A stretch of DNA of 64,000 nucleotides from an uncultured bacterium (GTDB taxonomy: Bacteria; Cyanobacteriota; Vampirovibrionia; Gastranaerophilales; Gastranaerophilaceae): positions 1-64,000 of the forward strand of contig CADAKY010000004.1 in NCBI GenBank assembly GCA_902788575.1, written 5' to 3'. Shown piece by piece: positions 35,454-43,934 of the stretch. Numbering within the stretch: position 1 is the stretch's first letter; each line of letters opens with the position of its first letter. The translations under genes and the position numbers were made by a program. The notes below the pieces were generated by a model, which was not told the DNA's origin, made no database searches, and worked only from the letters and a program-made list of their open reading frames with translations.

Positions 35454-35918
35454 ATGAATCGTATTACTTTTTGCGGAGGCGAATCCACAGGAAGCGTCGC
35501 AGACAGAAAAATTGAAACAGCAAGACAAGAATCAACAGGCGGAGTAGCAGTAAAAGGCGTTACTGCAAAAAATGAATCTACAGGCGGTGTTGCAGCAAGA
35601 ATCTATCACCAAGACCCTGAACTCAAACTGGAAACGTTAAACAAAGACACTGTTTCTTTTCGCGCAAAAGAAGAAAACAAAGGTTCGAAAGTGGCAGGAA
35701 CGGCAGCAGCAATCTGTTTCACTGCGGCAGGTGCAATAATAGGTCTCGGATATGCAAAAAAACTAAATTGGGTTGATAAAATTTCTAATCCGAAGGTAAA
35801 AGATTTTGTAAACAAATACGGCGCGGAACCTTGCTATAATATGTGCAGCAAAGTGAAACAAACTGCAACAGATTTGTACAAAAAAACGGCTGACTTTTTT
35901 AAAGGAAAAGAAAAATAA
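35454..35918 (+). CDS. ESTGGVA-repeat protein with membrane segment
   Basis: 154 residues, unrecognised. The N-terminus is MNRITFCGGESTG; the unit ESTG(S/G)VA then occurs three times, at about residues 10, 26 and 41. The three copies use different synonymous codons, which points to selection on the peptide. A Gly/Ala-rich membrane segment lies near 80-100, then a soluble Lys-rich tail with two Cys. GGAGG precedes the ATG at 35454. Possibly a surface or membrane-associated protein; no function proposed. Confidence 0.7.
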   Translation: MNRITFCGGESTGSVADRKIETARQESTGGVAVKGVTAKNESTGGVAARIYHQDPELKLETLNKDTVSFRAKEENKGSKVAGTAAAICFTAAGAIIGLGYAKKLNWVDKISNPKVKDFVNKYGAEPCYNMCSKVKQTATDLYKKTADFFKGKEK

Positions 35919-36018
35919 AGCTTTTACAACTGATAATCCCTGTAAAAGCGAAAATTCATATAAACTTATTTCACACAACTCATATAAGAAGAAAGCTGAA
36001 CAAATCGCAATTTTATCC

Positions 36019-36024
36019 TATAAT
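36019..36024 (+). promoter_or_regulatory. -10 box of the helicase gene, leaderless
   Basis: TATAAT ends 6 nt before the ATG at 36031. Confidence 0.65.
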
Positions 36025-36030
36025 TAATAT

Positions 36031-38046
36031 ATGGATTTTTCTAAACCCGAAGAACTTCTGACAAAATTAACTTCTGATAATACAGATTATCAGGAGTTAG
36101 TTGCATTTGCACAAGACCTTGCAGAATCAATACCCGAACTTCACACAAATCAGGACGAAAGAAAATTTCAGTCTATTACACAATGTATTCTTGAATGTTA
36201 CAAAAAAATTTATGGTTTTGGTTCAAATCAATGGATTTCAGAAAACAAGCTTAAACACAAATTAAAAACAGGACAAAAACCGATTATATTTACCAGAATT
36301 AACGGAAAAGGTGAAGTCTGCGAATACAAAATCGTTAATTTTGAACAGGTGGATTTTTCCCAAGAGCTTGATTTTGCAGATGAATACACAGTGGTAAAAA
36401 AGATTCGGCAAACATCAGAAAAAAAGAAAAAACAGGAAGAAAGCGATTCTGAATTCACAAAAGTTCTCACTCTCCTTCTAAACGGTGAAAATGTGTTTTT
36501 GACGGGTTATGCCGGTACCGGAAAAAGCTATATATTAAACAAACTAAAAGAAAAATTAAAAAAGAAATTGACTATCACAAGCACAACCGGTATTGCGGCA
36601 GTCAATGTAAAAGGTCAGACACTTCATTCTTGGGCGGGAGTAGGATTATGCAAAAATCCGGTTTACAAAACCATTGAAAAAATTAAAACCAGACCTTCTG
36701 TAATGAAGCAAATTTTGGGATGTAAAATTCTTGCCATTGACGAAATTTCTATGTTAAATATAGAAACTTTTGAATACGTGGATGAAGTTTTTCGCGCAAT
36801 AAGAGATTCAAATGAACCTTTCGGAGGAATTCAGGTTCTTTTTATCGGTGATTTTTACCAGCTCCCACCGGTTGAAAATGAAAGTATGGAAGAACGCAAA
36901 TATTGCTTTGAATCTCCGGTTTGGAAAGATTTAAAATTACAGAATGTCATACTAAAGAAAAATTACAGACAAAGTGAAGAAAAATTTATCAAAGCACTTT
37001 CTGATATGAGAACAAACCGCCTGACTGAAGACGACATTAAACTTTTGGAAACAAGAGAAACAAATCTTGATACGTTTGAAACGGATATGCTCCATATATT
37101 TTCTACAAATGATGAAGCAAACAGGTACAATTTGGCAAAATTTAATATGATTGATGAACCCGTAAAAATATTTACCGCGAAAGATGGCGTATACAGGGGC
37201 GCAAAACCTATATATGAAAATTTTACCGAGAATGAAAATTATGTTCTTGAAATTTTCGGCAAAAACTGCCGCGCAGACAAAGAACTCCCGCTGAAAATTG
37301 GCGCAAAAGTTATGCTATTGATAAATCTTGATTTTAACAGAGGGCTTATTAACGGCTCCTGCGGGAAAATAATTGAATTTAACGAAAATACAATTAGTAT
37401 AAAATTCGATAACGGAGTAACAGCACCGATTCCGAAGCATACTTTTGAATACTATTATCACGATAAAATCGCGGCAGAAAGAACACAATTCCCGCTAAAG
37501 CTTGCTTACGGCATAACTATTCACAAATCACAGGGTATGACGCTGGATAAACTTGTTGTAGATTGTTCAAGAATTTTTGAACGCGGACAGGCTTATGTCG
37601 CAATGAGCCGCGTGAAAACTTTAGACGGATTGTACATAAAATCATTTTCTAAAGAAAAAGTAATGGTGGATTCAAAAGTTGCAGATTTTTATTCCGATTT
37701 AAAAGAAGTTGAAAAAGTTGAACCCATTAACCAATTGGGATTTGATTTTTCAAAGGATGAAGAACAAAGAGTTAACACAGAAGAAGCAAAAAATATTATC
37801 ACGGATTGCGTAAAAGAATTCTCCGGACAATACGGCAAAAGCGGAATCAGAAAAATCTTAGCCGGAAGCAGTTCAATCGAAAATAATTCTTTTCACACAA
37901 ATGCGGCAGAATCAAAGTTTTTCGGCGCACTAAAGGGTTACAGACAAAAAGAAATAACTGCACTAATTGATGAACTGTGTACAGAGGAAAAATTCAATAT
38001 TAAACGCATAAGTTTCGGACGTCCGGTTTTATGCATAAAAGCTTAA
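36031..38046 (+). CDS. Pif1-like SF1 DNA helicase
   Basis: 671 residues. Residues 1-145 are an unknown N-terminal region. The SF1B helicase core follows: Walker A (GYAGTGKSY, about 165), TTGIAA, Walker B with DEISML, GDFYQLPPV, KNYRQ, and the C-terminal HKSQGMTLD and AYVAMSRVK motifs of the Pif1/RecD group. The last 60 residues (FGALKGYRQKEITALIDEL...) resemble an RQC-like winged helix. It should unwind DNA 5' to 3', perhaps through structured DNA or in recombination. Leaderless start. Confidence 0.88.
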   Translation: MDFSKPEELLTKLTSDNTDYQELVAFAQDLAESIPELHTNQDERKFQSITQCILECYKKIYGFGSNQWISENKLKHKLKTGQKPIIFTRINGKGEVCEYKIVNFEQVDFSQELDFADEYTVVKKIRQTSEKKKKQEESDSEFTKVLTLLLNGENVFLTGYAGTGKSYILNKLKEKLKKKLTITSTTGIAAVNVKGQTLHSWAGVGLCKNPVYKTIEKIKTRPSVMKQILGCKILAIDEISMLNIETFEYVDEVFRAIRDSNEPFGGIQVLFIGDFYQLPPVENESMEERKYCFESPVWKDLKLQNVILKKNYRQSEEKFIKALSDMRTNRLTEDDIKLLETRETNLDTFETDMLHIFSTNDEANRYNLAKFNMIDEPVKIFTAKDGVYRGAKPIYENFTENENYVLEIFGKNCRADKELPLKIGAKVMLLINLDFNRGLINGSCGKIIEFNENTISIKFDNGVTAPIPKHTFEYYYHDKIAAERTQFPLKLAYGITIHKSQGMTLDKLVVDCSRIFERGQAYVAMSRVKTLDGLYIKSFSKEKVMVDSKVADFYSDLKEVEKVEPINQLGFDFSKDEEQRVNTEEAKNIITDCVKEFSGQYGKSGIRKILAGSSSIENNSFHTNAAESKFFGALKGYRQKEITALIDELCTEEKFNIKRISFGRPVLCIKA

Positions 38047-38062
38047 AAGACATAAGTCTTTT
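38045..38062 (+). terminator. Hairpin after the helicase gene
   Basis: AAAAGAC-ATAA-GTCTTTT overlaps the helicase stop and ends in TTTTC; a short, weak terminator. Confidence 0.5.
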
Positions 38063-38262
38063 CTCAAAAAATATATCATTTTTCAAGTTATGCAACTCGT
38101 TTTATTTTACATATTATAAACTTTAAATTTAGGCAATTATAAACCAGTTACAACAAAATAAGACTACAATGCTTGTACTATAACCACTTTAGCCTTATTA
38201 ATTTTATTGAATTTTATTTAAATATATTATAAGATAGTTTTGAAGGGTAAGCTTTCCCGTTT

Positions 38263-38310
38263 ACCACCGCAGACACAGACTGTTAAGAGGACTTAAGGCT
38301 GAAAGGTGGT
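38263..38310 (+). promoter_or_regulatory. Stem that can sequester the toxin ribosome site
   Basis: ACCACC (38263-38268) pairs perfectly with GGTGGT (38305-38310), which lies in the Shine-Dalgarno region of the ORF at 38312. It can extend by T-G and T-A pairs onto the start codon. Between the arms sits TTAAG-AGGA-CTTAA (38283-38296). Long-range sequestration of this kind is typical of type I toxin mRNAs. Confidence 0.55.
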
Positions 38311-38311
38311 G

Positions 38312-38392
38312 ATGAAAGTGCATTTCTGTATTACAGAAAAAGCGCTATGGCTTATCTTAATGATAATCATAGCACTTTATTTGCTCAAATAG
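38312..38392 (+). CDS. Candidate type I toxin peptide, 26 aa
   Basis: ATG with AAAGG five bases upstream opens a 26-codon frame whose product begins MKVHFCITEK, continues with a single hydrophobic segment (ALWLILMIIIALYLL) and ends in Lys. That is the size and form of membrane-acting type I toxins (Fst, BsrG, TxpA, holin-like). The mRNA should start near 38237-38240 (TATTATAAG upstream) and end at the terminator 38403-38438. A convergent antisense RNA overlaps most of the frame. No similarity to a named family can be claimed from reading alone. Confidence 0.55.
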   Translation: MKVHFCITEKALWLILMIIIALYLLK

Positions 38393-38444
38393 GGAAGTTA
38401 AGAAAGGTTCTAAGATATTGTGGCTCTTAGAGCCTTTTCCCTGT
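38337..38444 (-). ncRNA. Candidate antisense antitoxin RNA
   Basis: Predicted transcript of about 108 nt. It starts 7 nt after the minus-strand TATAAT at 38451-38456 and ends at a hairpin (GCTATG..TTATC / GATAA..CATAGC, 38344-38373) followed by GCTTTTT on the minus strand (T-run 38337-38341). It is complementary to the toxin mRNA from about codon 9 through its terminator, the 3'-overlap layout of RatA/TxpA and SR4/BsrG. Confidence 0.55.
38403..38438 (+). terminator. Terminator of the toxin mRNA
   Basis: GGTTCTAAGA (38406-38415) pairs with TCTTAGAGCC (38425-38434), one G-U pair, flanked by AAA and TTTT. An outer AGGGAA/TTCCCT pairing (38391-38396 with 38437-38442) is also possible. Confidence 0.78.
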
Positions 38445-38450
38445 ATCTTC

Positions 38451-38478
38451 ATTATACAACATTTTCTGCTTTTTGCAA
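38451..38478 (-). promoter_or_regulatory. Antisense RNA promoter
   Basis: Minus strand: TTGCAA (38473-38478), 16-bp spacer, TATAAT (38451-38456) preceded by TG. No minus-strand gene follows, so the product should be the short antisense RNA. Confidence 0.65.
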
Positions 38479-38521
38479 CTTCAGTTAACAATCAAAATGT
38501 TACAAATTCTTAATATTTTTT

Positions 38522-38611
38522 ATGGCAAATAGCATGTTATCTCTTTTGGAAAATCATATAAAAGATTTAAAAGAAAAACAAAATAAACTTATAGAAAAGC
38601 TTAAAATATAA
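38522..38611 (+). CDS. Possible small peptide, 29 aa
   Basis: An ATG frame of 29 codons encodes an amphipathic, Lys/Glu/Leu-rich helix (SLLENHIKDLKEKQNKLIEK). No Shine-Dalgarno is visible. It ends 6 bp before the stop of the facing response-regulator gene. It may be a real micro-protein or chance. Confidence 0.3.
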   Translation: MANSMLSLLENHIKDLKEKQNKLIEKLKI

Positions 38612-38616
38612 AAATT

Positions 38617-39897
38617 TTACAATTCTGATTTTTTAAAGAATTCCACCCATCTTATCAAATCAGAAATCTCATAAGGCTTCGGCAGATACAAATCCGCACC
38701 TGCATTCAGGACTGCAGCTTTATCGTGAATGGTTGTTGTTACGATAATTTTTGAATGAACAAAATTTGGCGCCGATTTAATTTTTCTGCAAGCGGAAAGC
38801 CCGTCAAAATCATCCGAACAATCAATTATAATTATACTTGGCTGAAATTCATTTTCTTCATCTATTTCATCTACAACATCATATCCCTGTAATTCAAGAG
38901 TAGTCCTCAATAGCAATGATAATGCTTCATCAGGTTCTTTAACATAAATATAGTTATTAAATCTTGATTCGCTTTTAGAATTTTCTCCGGATATCCTCAG
39001 TCTGTCAATCAAATAACTTGAACCGGAAGGAATTTTTGCATTATTTTTTACTGAATACAACCGTTCCAAAAGCGCATTAACCGTCTCAATTTGTTCAAAT
39101 TCAAGAATTCCGCCGATTTGAATCGAAACAAAATTTGCACGCATTTCTGCAAGCCTGTCACCTTTAAGAAGTGAATAACCACGCTTTGCATCCTGTTCCG
39201 AATAAAATTTCGGCGCAACCGTATCAAAAGCAAAGGTTAAAAACGCAGCCATTTTTTCCGCACGATAAATATTTGTGATTATCACAAACGTTTCATCACC
39301 AATCTGTCCAAAAAAATCTTCCTCTTCCAGTGTAGATTTTGTAATTGCCACAAAGGTCTGAATAAGTTTTTCTCCGGCAACATCAGAATATATAGACTTG
39401 TAGTTTGCAAGATTTTCTATTCCTATCAACAAAACTGCATGCTTTTGAGCGGAGTTTAAAATTCTTTTTAAACTTTTTTCTGTAATTTTTCTGTTCGGAA
39501 GAAGCGTTTTGTTATCAAGATTCAATTCTATATCACGTCTTAAATGTGCTTTAATTCTGGTTTTAAATTCTTCGATATTAACAGGTTCAGACAAAAAATC
39601 ATCCGCACCGCTTTCAAGTGTAAGAATTCTGTCTCCGGAATCTGCAGATTTGGAGAGTGCAATAATAATCGGACGCGTATTATATGTAAGCGCACGAATC
39701 CTTTCACAAAAGTCCGTAAGCGGTTCATCTATTGAATCCGAAATAAGAATCATATCAGGTTCAAGCGACTGAATTTCTGTAATACCGTCTTTGAGAGTAG
39801 ATGCAATTTTTACTGAAGTGTCTGAATCTTCAAGAGATTTTTTGTATTTAGCCGGTAATTCTCTTCTTTTATCTATAATCAAGATGTTTACGAGCAT
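38617..39897 (-). CDS. REC-GGDEF(degenerate)-REC response regulator
   Basis: 426 residues: first receiver (about 1-115), a diguanylate-cyclase-like domain (about 125-290) and a second receiver (about 310-425, with Asp in IIIIDCSDD and LPKPYE). The GGDEF signature is replaced by QIGDETFVI, so cyclase activity is unlikely and the domain may only bind nucleotide. The first receiver keeps an Asp in ILISDSIDE. It overlaps the histidine kinase gene by 10 bp, so the two form a pair. Confidence 0.85.
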   Translation of the reverse strand: MLVNILIIDKRRELPAKYKKSLEDSDTSVKIASTLKDGITEIQSLEPDMILISDSIDEPLTDFCERIRALTYNTRPIIIALSKSADSGDRILTLESGADDFLSEPVNIEEFKTRIKAHLRRDIELNLDNKTLLPNRKITEKSLKRILNSAQKHAVLLIGIENLANYKSIYSDVAGEKLIQTFVAITKSTLEEEDFFGQIGDETFVIITNIYRAEKMAAFLTFAFDTVAPKFYSEQDAKRGYSLLKGDRLAEMRANFVSIQIGGILEFEQIETVNALLERLYSVKNNAKIPSGSSYLIDRLRISGENSKSESRFNNYIYVKEPDEALSLLLRTTLELQGYDVVDEIDEENEFQPSIIIIDCSDDFDGLSACRKIKSAPNFVHSKIIVTTTIHDKAAVLNAGADLYLPKPYEISDLIRWVEFFKKSEL

Positions 39898-40589
39898 TTC
39901 ATTACCTCCTCTTCATTATAGACAGGGAAAGTTACAACAAACTCAGTGCCTTCACCTTCTTTTGATGAAAATGTTATTTCACCGTTCATTTTTTCAACAA
40001 TTTGTTTCGTAATATAAAGCCCGAGTCCGTTCCCCTGAGTTTTACTCGTAAGATGATTTTCCAGTCTGGAAAACTTTTTAAAAAGTTTATCAAAATCTTC
40101 TTCTTTTATTCCAACCCCTTGGTCTTTCACTTTTATAATTATCTTTTCAACTTTTGATTCAGTTGAAATAAAAAGTGTTGAACCTTCGGAAGAATACTTG
40201 CACCCATTATCAATCAGATTTGTCATAATCTGCTGTAATTTATCTTCATCAAGCCTTGCAAAAGGTAAATTTGACTGCAAATCCAATTTAAAATTATGAG
40301 TTTTATATTGTTCTTCAAACAAAGGAACAATTTTTTTTATTGAAGAATTCACATTAACCTTTGTAAAAACTACATTTCCGGCATTAGCTTTTGATACTGT
40401 CAAAACATTTTCCACAAGATTAATGAGCCTGTTTGACTGTTCCTCAATAATTTTTATAAACTTTTTTTTATTTTCATCATCAATCCTGTCCCACGAATTC
40501 AAAAGCGTTTGAGAAAACCCTCTTATACTTGTAAGAGGGGTTCTTAATTCGTGTGAAACTGTTGATATAAATTCTTCTTGTGCAGTCAT
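39888..40589 (-). CDS. Soluble histidine kinase without sensor domain
   Basis: 233 residues consisting only of HisKA (phospho-His in VSHELRTPLTSIRGF, about 13) and HATPase_c (N box NLIDNGCKYS, G1 KDQGVGI, G2 GNGLGLY). There is no sensor, PAS or membrane segment: the frame starts straight at the dimerisation helix. Either it receives input from a partner protein or an upstream domain has been lost at the AT-rich repeat before it. ATG at 40589; a TTG two codons upstream is also possible. Confidence 0.85.
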   Translation of the reverse strand: MTAQEEFISTVSHELRTPLTSIRGFSQTLLNSWDRIDDENKKKFIKIIEEQSNRLINLVENVLTVSKANAGNVVFTKVNVNSSIKKIVPLFEEQYKTHNFKLDLQSNLPFARLDEDKLQQIMTNLIDNGCKYSSEGSTLFISTESKVEKIIIKVKDQGVGIKEEDFDKLFKKFSRLENHLTSKTQGNGLGLYITKQIVEKMNGEITFSSKEGEGTEFVVTFPVYNEEEVMKCS

Positions 40590-40590
40590 T

Positions 40591-40660
40591 TTCAATTGAA
40601 AATTGAAAATTGAAAATGGATAATTATTTTTAAATTTTCAATTTTCCATTTTACATTTTC
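40591..40660. repeat. AT-rich tandem and inverted repeats
   Basis: On the minus strand the heptamer ATTTTCA is repeated directly in front of the kinase start. A 13-bp perfect inverted pair (40605-40617 with 40634-40646) forms a hairpin with a 16-nt loop. It fills the gap between the PC4-like gene and the kinase. Copy-number change could alter spacing to the start codon. Confidence 0.6.
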
Positions 40661-40666
40661 AATTAA

Positions 40667-40900
40667 CTACTCCTCCGTCATAAATTCTTTTTTTGCTTCT
40701 TCAATAGCTTCTGTTAAGATATCTAATTGATCAGGTGCAAAAGTTACACCTTTTTTAGTAGGAAGCCATGTTAAACCATCATCGGTCGTATAAAAAATTC
40801 TTAAATTGAAATAACTTTTTCCTCTGTATTCGGAAATTGATATTTGTAATTGCTCTGTTGCTGAACGTTCAATTGTTGCTAAAATTTTTGCTTCTGCCAT
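40667..40900 (-). CDS. PC4/p15-like DNA-binding protein
   Basis: 77 residues matching the transcriptional coactivator p15 (PC4) fold: ISEYRGKSYFNLRIFYTTDDG, then LPTKKGVTFAPDQLDIL. Bacterial members bind single-stranded DNA and are small and abundant. It lies 12 bp behind the pilin-like gene and 77 bp ahead of the kinase. GGAG precedes the start. Confidence 0.75.
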   Translation of the reverse strand: MAEAKILATIERSATEQLQISISEYRGKSYFNLRIFYTTDDGLTWLPTKKGVTFAPDQLDILTEAIEEAKKEFMTEE

Positions 40901-40912
40901 TATATTTTTCTC

Positions 40913-41617
40913 CTATGGTTTTCTACATCCGCCGTCATAAGCCTGACATTCCTCGGAATTATCTCTGTATATAAATCCGTCATTTCCTAAACCGTATACT
41001 CCAATATCACCGCGTTTTGACTGATTTGGTGCATCCAGCAGATTTCTGCCTTCCATACCGTCCGCATCAATAAATATTCTTGCTATTACAGCATGTTCGT
41101 TTTCAAAATTTTGTCCTGTTTCAAAAAACGGTTCAAATATGATAACCGAATTAATCTTTGCAAATTTATATACTACAGCATTTCTTAATCTCGGATATTT
41201 TGTAATTAAACTTTGTTCTTGGTTCTGCGCATTAAACCAATGCATAGAATTTAGATATGCCGATCTTTCTGCTGCCGTCATTTGAACAGGAACTATTCCC
41301 AACAGTCCCTGACATTGATTAAAAAGATTTGTAGTACCTGATTGCACAATTAGTACATTTTGTGCATTAATACCGACATCTCTATTTGTAATTGCGCTCA
41401 GCATAGTCGTCATTGCATCATCATTACCCTGCTGTGCCTGATGCAGCAGCTTTGCAAAACCCTCCTGCAAAACATTTATTGTTCTTTCTCTTGTCGGTTC
41501 AAAAGTTTTGTCATTTACTTTACTAATCTGCGGAAGAACCAAAGCTGATATAACACCTACTATCCCTAGGGTTATAAGAATCTCTGCAAGAGTGAAACCT
41601 TTTTTATTTTTCTTCAT
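40913..41617 (-). CDS. Type IV pilin-like protein
   Basis: 234 residues with a class III leader (MKKNKKG) cut before FTLAEILITLGIVGVISAL, the conserved Glu at mature position 5 and a hydrophobic helix. The C-terminal globular part has a Cys pair (CQAYDGGC). It is processed by a prepilin peptidase and placed in a type IV pilus or type II secretion pseudopilus. No assembly gene is nearby. Confidence 0.88.
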   Translation of the reverse strand: MKKNKKGFTLAEILITLGIVGVISALVLPQISKVNDKTFEPTRERTINVLQEGFAKLLHQAQQGNDDAMTTMLSAITNRDVGINAQNVLIVQSGTTNLFNQCQGLLGIVPVQMTAAERSAYLNSMHWFNAQNQEQSLITKYPRLRNAVVYKFAKINSVIIFEPFFETGQNFENEHAVIARIFIDADGMEGRNLLDAPNQSKRGDIGVYGLGNDGFIYRDNSEECQAYDGGCRKP

Positions 41618-41721
41618 ATAAAAACTCCGTTTTCTTATGTTCAGATTATATCACGAGTTATAAAAAAAATCGCAACAATATTTCTAAATGTTAATAATTT
41701 GTCTAAATAAGTGATTTGAGT

Positions 41722-41727
41722 TAATAT
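41722..41727 (+). promoter_or_regulatory. -10 box of the hybrid kinase gene, leaderless
   Basis: TAATAT ends 6 nt before the ATG at 41734. Confidence 0.45.
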
Positions 41728-41733
41728 GAGGAT

Positions 41734-43275
41734 ATGGGGAAGATTGTAGTAGTCGATGATGAAAAGATTGTTACTTCCGCTTTCAAAACTTTACTGAAAG
41801 TGGAAGGGTTTGATGATGCACATTTTTTTAATTCCCCAAAAGAAGCTCTGAATTTTTTAAACAACAATCAACCCGATTTGGTCATTTCAGATTTTTTAAT
41901 GCCGGAAATGAACGGACTGGAATTTTTACAGGAAGTTAAAAAACTTTATCCCGAAGTCAGTAAAATTCTTCTCACAGGATATGCGGATAAAGAGAATGCT
42001 ATTCGTGCAATTAACGAAATAGGCTTATACAGATATATTGAAAAACCTTGGGACAACAATGATTTAATTATAAACATTAAAAACGGTATAGAAAGAAGTT
42101 ACCTGCTTTCTGAACTCAGAAAAAAAATTGCCGAACTTGAAAACGCAAAAAAAGAACTGGAAAAATATTCCCACAATCTTGAAGATTTGGTTGCAGAAAG
42201 AACACAAGATTTAAAACAGTCCAACGCGAAACTGGAAGGAATTTTTAACTATTGCGCCGACGGAATTGTGATACTTAACGAAGACGGAATTATTGAACAG
42301 GTAAATCCCGCTTGCGAAACCCTTATAGGACATGTCGGAGATAAAATTATATCTTCATCAATTGATGAATTTTTGTTTAATTCAAAAATAAAAATCACAA
42401 AAGAACTCCACAAACTCGATGAAACAGAGCTTCTTTTGAGGGATTTTTGTATCAAAAATCCGTTTACAAATGTTGAAATTCCTGTAGAAATTTCTTTTGC
42501 CAGAATCAATCCTGATGACGATTACAAAAGATTTGTCGGTGTTATAAGAAACGTTACCGAACAAAAGAAGGCTGATAAACTCAGAGATGATTTCATTGCA
42601 ACATTGACACATGACCTCAGAACTCCTTTACTTGCGGCGATTCAGACACTCAAGTTTTTCCTTGACGGAGCTTTGGGAGAACTGGACGAAAAACAAAAAC
42701 TTCTGCTTTCTACAATGCAAAAAAGTAATGAAGATTTGCTGGGCTTGGTTAATGCACTTTTGGAAGTCTACAAGTATGATGCAGATAAACTGATTCTGAC
42801 TAAAACCGATTTTAATATTTATAACCTCGTTAAACAAGTATATGACGAACTTTCACCGCTTGCAAAATCTAAAAATATAGAATTTGGAATTGTATGCGAA
42901 AACCAAGATATTGAAATTAATGCAGACAGAAGTGAACTTAGAAGAGTTATTTGCAACCTCTGCGGAAACGCAATAAATTACACGCAAGAAAACGGAAAAG
43001 TCACAATTACGCTAAAACACGAAGGCAGCGATTTAATATTCTCGGTTGCAGATAACGGTTCGGGAATTCCGGAAGAAGATATTCCAAATATGTTCCAGAG
43101 ATTTTCACAGGGAACAAGCAAAAAGCGCTCCACAGGCACAGGTTTAGGCTTATATCTATCCCGCCAGATTATTGAATCTCATGGCGGAAAAATCTGGCTG
43201 GAAAGCGTTCTTAATAAGGGCAGTGAATTTTCATTCCTGCTTACGGATGTAGTTAAAGAAAAGGTGAACTCATGA
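41734..43275 (+). CDS. REC-PAS histidine kinase
   Basis: 513 residues: an N-terminal receiver (VVVDDEK; Asp in LVISDFLMPEMNG, about 53; KPW), a coiled coil (about 125-160), a PAS domain (about 165-280), HisKA (THDLRTPLLAAIQ) and HATPase_c (NLCGNAINYT, DNGSGIP, GTGLGLY). Cytoplasmic; the receiver at the front suggests it takes phosphate or signals from another kinase. It overlaps the regulator gene by 4 bp (ATGA). Confidence 0.92.
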   Translation: MGKIVVVDDEKIVTSAFKTLLKVEGFDDAHFFNSPKEALNFLNNNQPDLVISDFLMPEMNGLEFLQEVKKLYPEVSKILLTGYADKENAIRAINEIGLYRYIEKPWDNNDLIINIKNGIERSYLLSELRKKIAELENAKKELEKYSHNLEDLVAERTQDLKQSNAKLEGIFNYCADGIVILNEDGIIEQVNPACETLIGHVGDKIISSSIDEFLFNSKIKITKELHKLDETELLLRDFCIKNPFTNVEIPVEISFARINPDDDYKRFVGVIRNVTEQKKADKLRDDFIATLTHDLRTPLLAAIQTLKFFLDGALGELDEKQKLLLSTMQKSNEDLLGLVNALLEVYKYDADKLILTKTDFNIYNLVKQVYDELSPLAKSKNIEFGIVCENQDIEINADRSELRRVICNLCGNAINYTQENGKVTITLKHEGSDLIFSVADNGSGIPEEDIPNMFQRFSQGTSKKRSTGTGLGLYLSRQIIESHGGKIWLESVLNKGSEFSFLLTDVVKEKVNS

Positions 43276-43934
43276 TAAATGTTTTATTAGTGGAAGACCA
43301 CGAACTATACAGAATGGGGCTTGCAATGCTTTTGAGCAAAGCTGACGATATTAATCTTTCTGCTGAAGCCGCAGACGGATTAGACGGAATTAAAAAAGCA
43401 AGAGAATGTTCACCGGACGTAATATTGATGGATATAGGACTTCCGAATATTGACGGAATAGAGGCTACACAAAGAATCAAAGAATTTAATCCGGATGTTA
43501 AAATATTAATATTTACTTCCCGCGACAGCGAAAATGATGTATTTGAAGCATTTAAGGCAGGCGCTGACGGATATATTATGAAAGGCGCAACACCGGAACA
43601 AACAATTTCCGCAATAAAATCGGTTTACGAAGGTGTCGGCTGGATTGACCCGAGTATTGCAAAAATGGTATTTTCTAACCTCCAAAAACCGTCAGCTGGC
43701 AATATAACAGAACCGGATACATCAAAGAAAGCTAATAATACATATGGACTTACGGAAAGAGAACTGGACGTTCTTTCTCTGATGGTGGAAGGACTTACCA
43801 ATCCTGAAATTGCTGACAAGCTTGTTATCACAAGAGCAACTGCAAAAGCTCACGTACACAGCATTCTTCAAAAGCTTTGCGTTACAACCCGTACACAAGC
43901 ATCTTATACAGCTATGAAAGAGGGATTAGTCTAA
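43272..43934 (+). CDS. NarL-family response regulator
   Basis: 220 residues: receiver with VEDHE and phospho-Asp in DVILMDIGLPN (about 54), and LuxR-type HTH (LTERELDVLSLMVEGLTN... TRATAKAHVHS). Cognate partner of the preceding kinase by overlap. It is a paralogue of the orphan regulator at 15234-15896, down to the KEGLV end. Confidence 0.93.
   Translation: MINVLLVEDHELYRMGLAMLLSKADDINLSAEAADGLDGIKKARECSPDVILMDIGLPNIDGIEATQRIKEFNPDVKILIFTSRDSENDVFEAFKAGADGYIMKGATPEQTISAIKSVYEGVGWIDPSIAKMVFSNLQKPSAGNITEPDTSKKANNTYGLTERELDVLSLMVEGLTNPEIADKLVITRATAKAHVHSILQKLCVTTRTQASYTAMKEGLV

Noticed and set aside
38260..38312. Resemblance to a ribosomal-protein (L10-type) leader: ACCGCAGACA ... GGTGGT
   Set aside because: No rplJ/rplL or other ribosomal gene follows; the pairing is better explained as ribosome-site sequestration of the small ORF.
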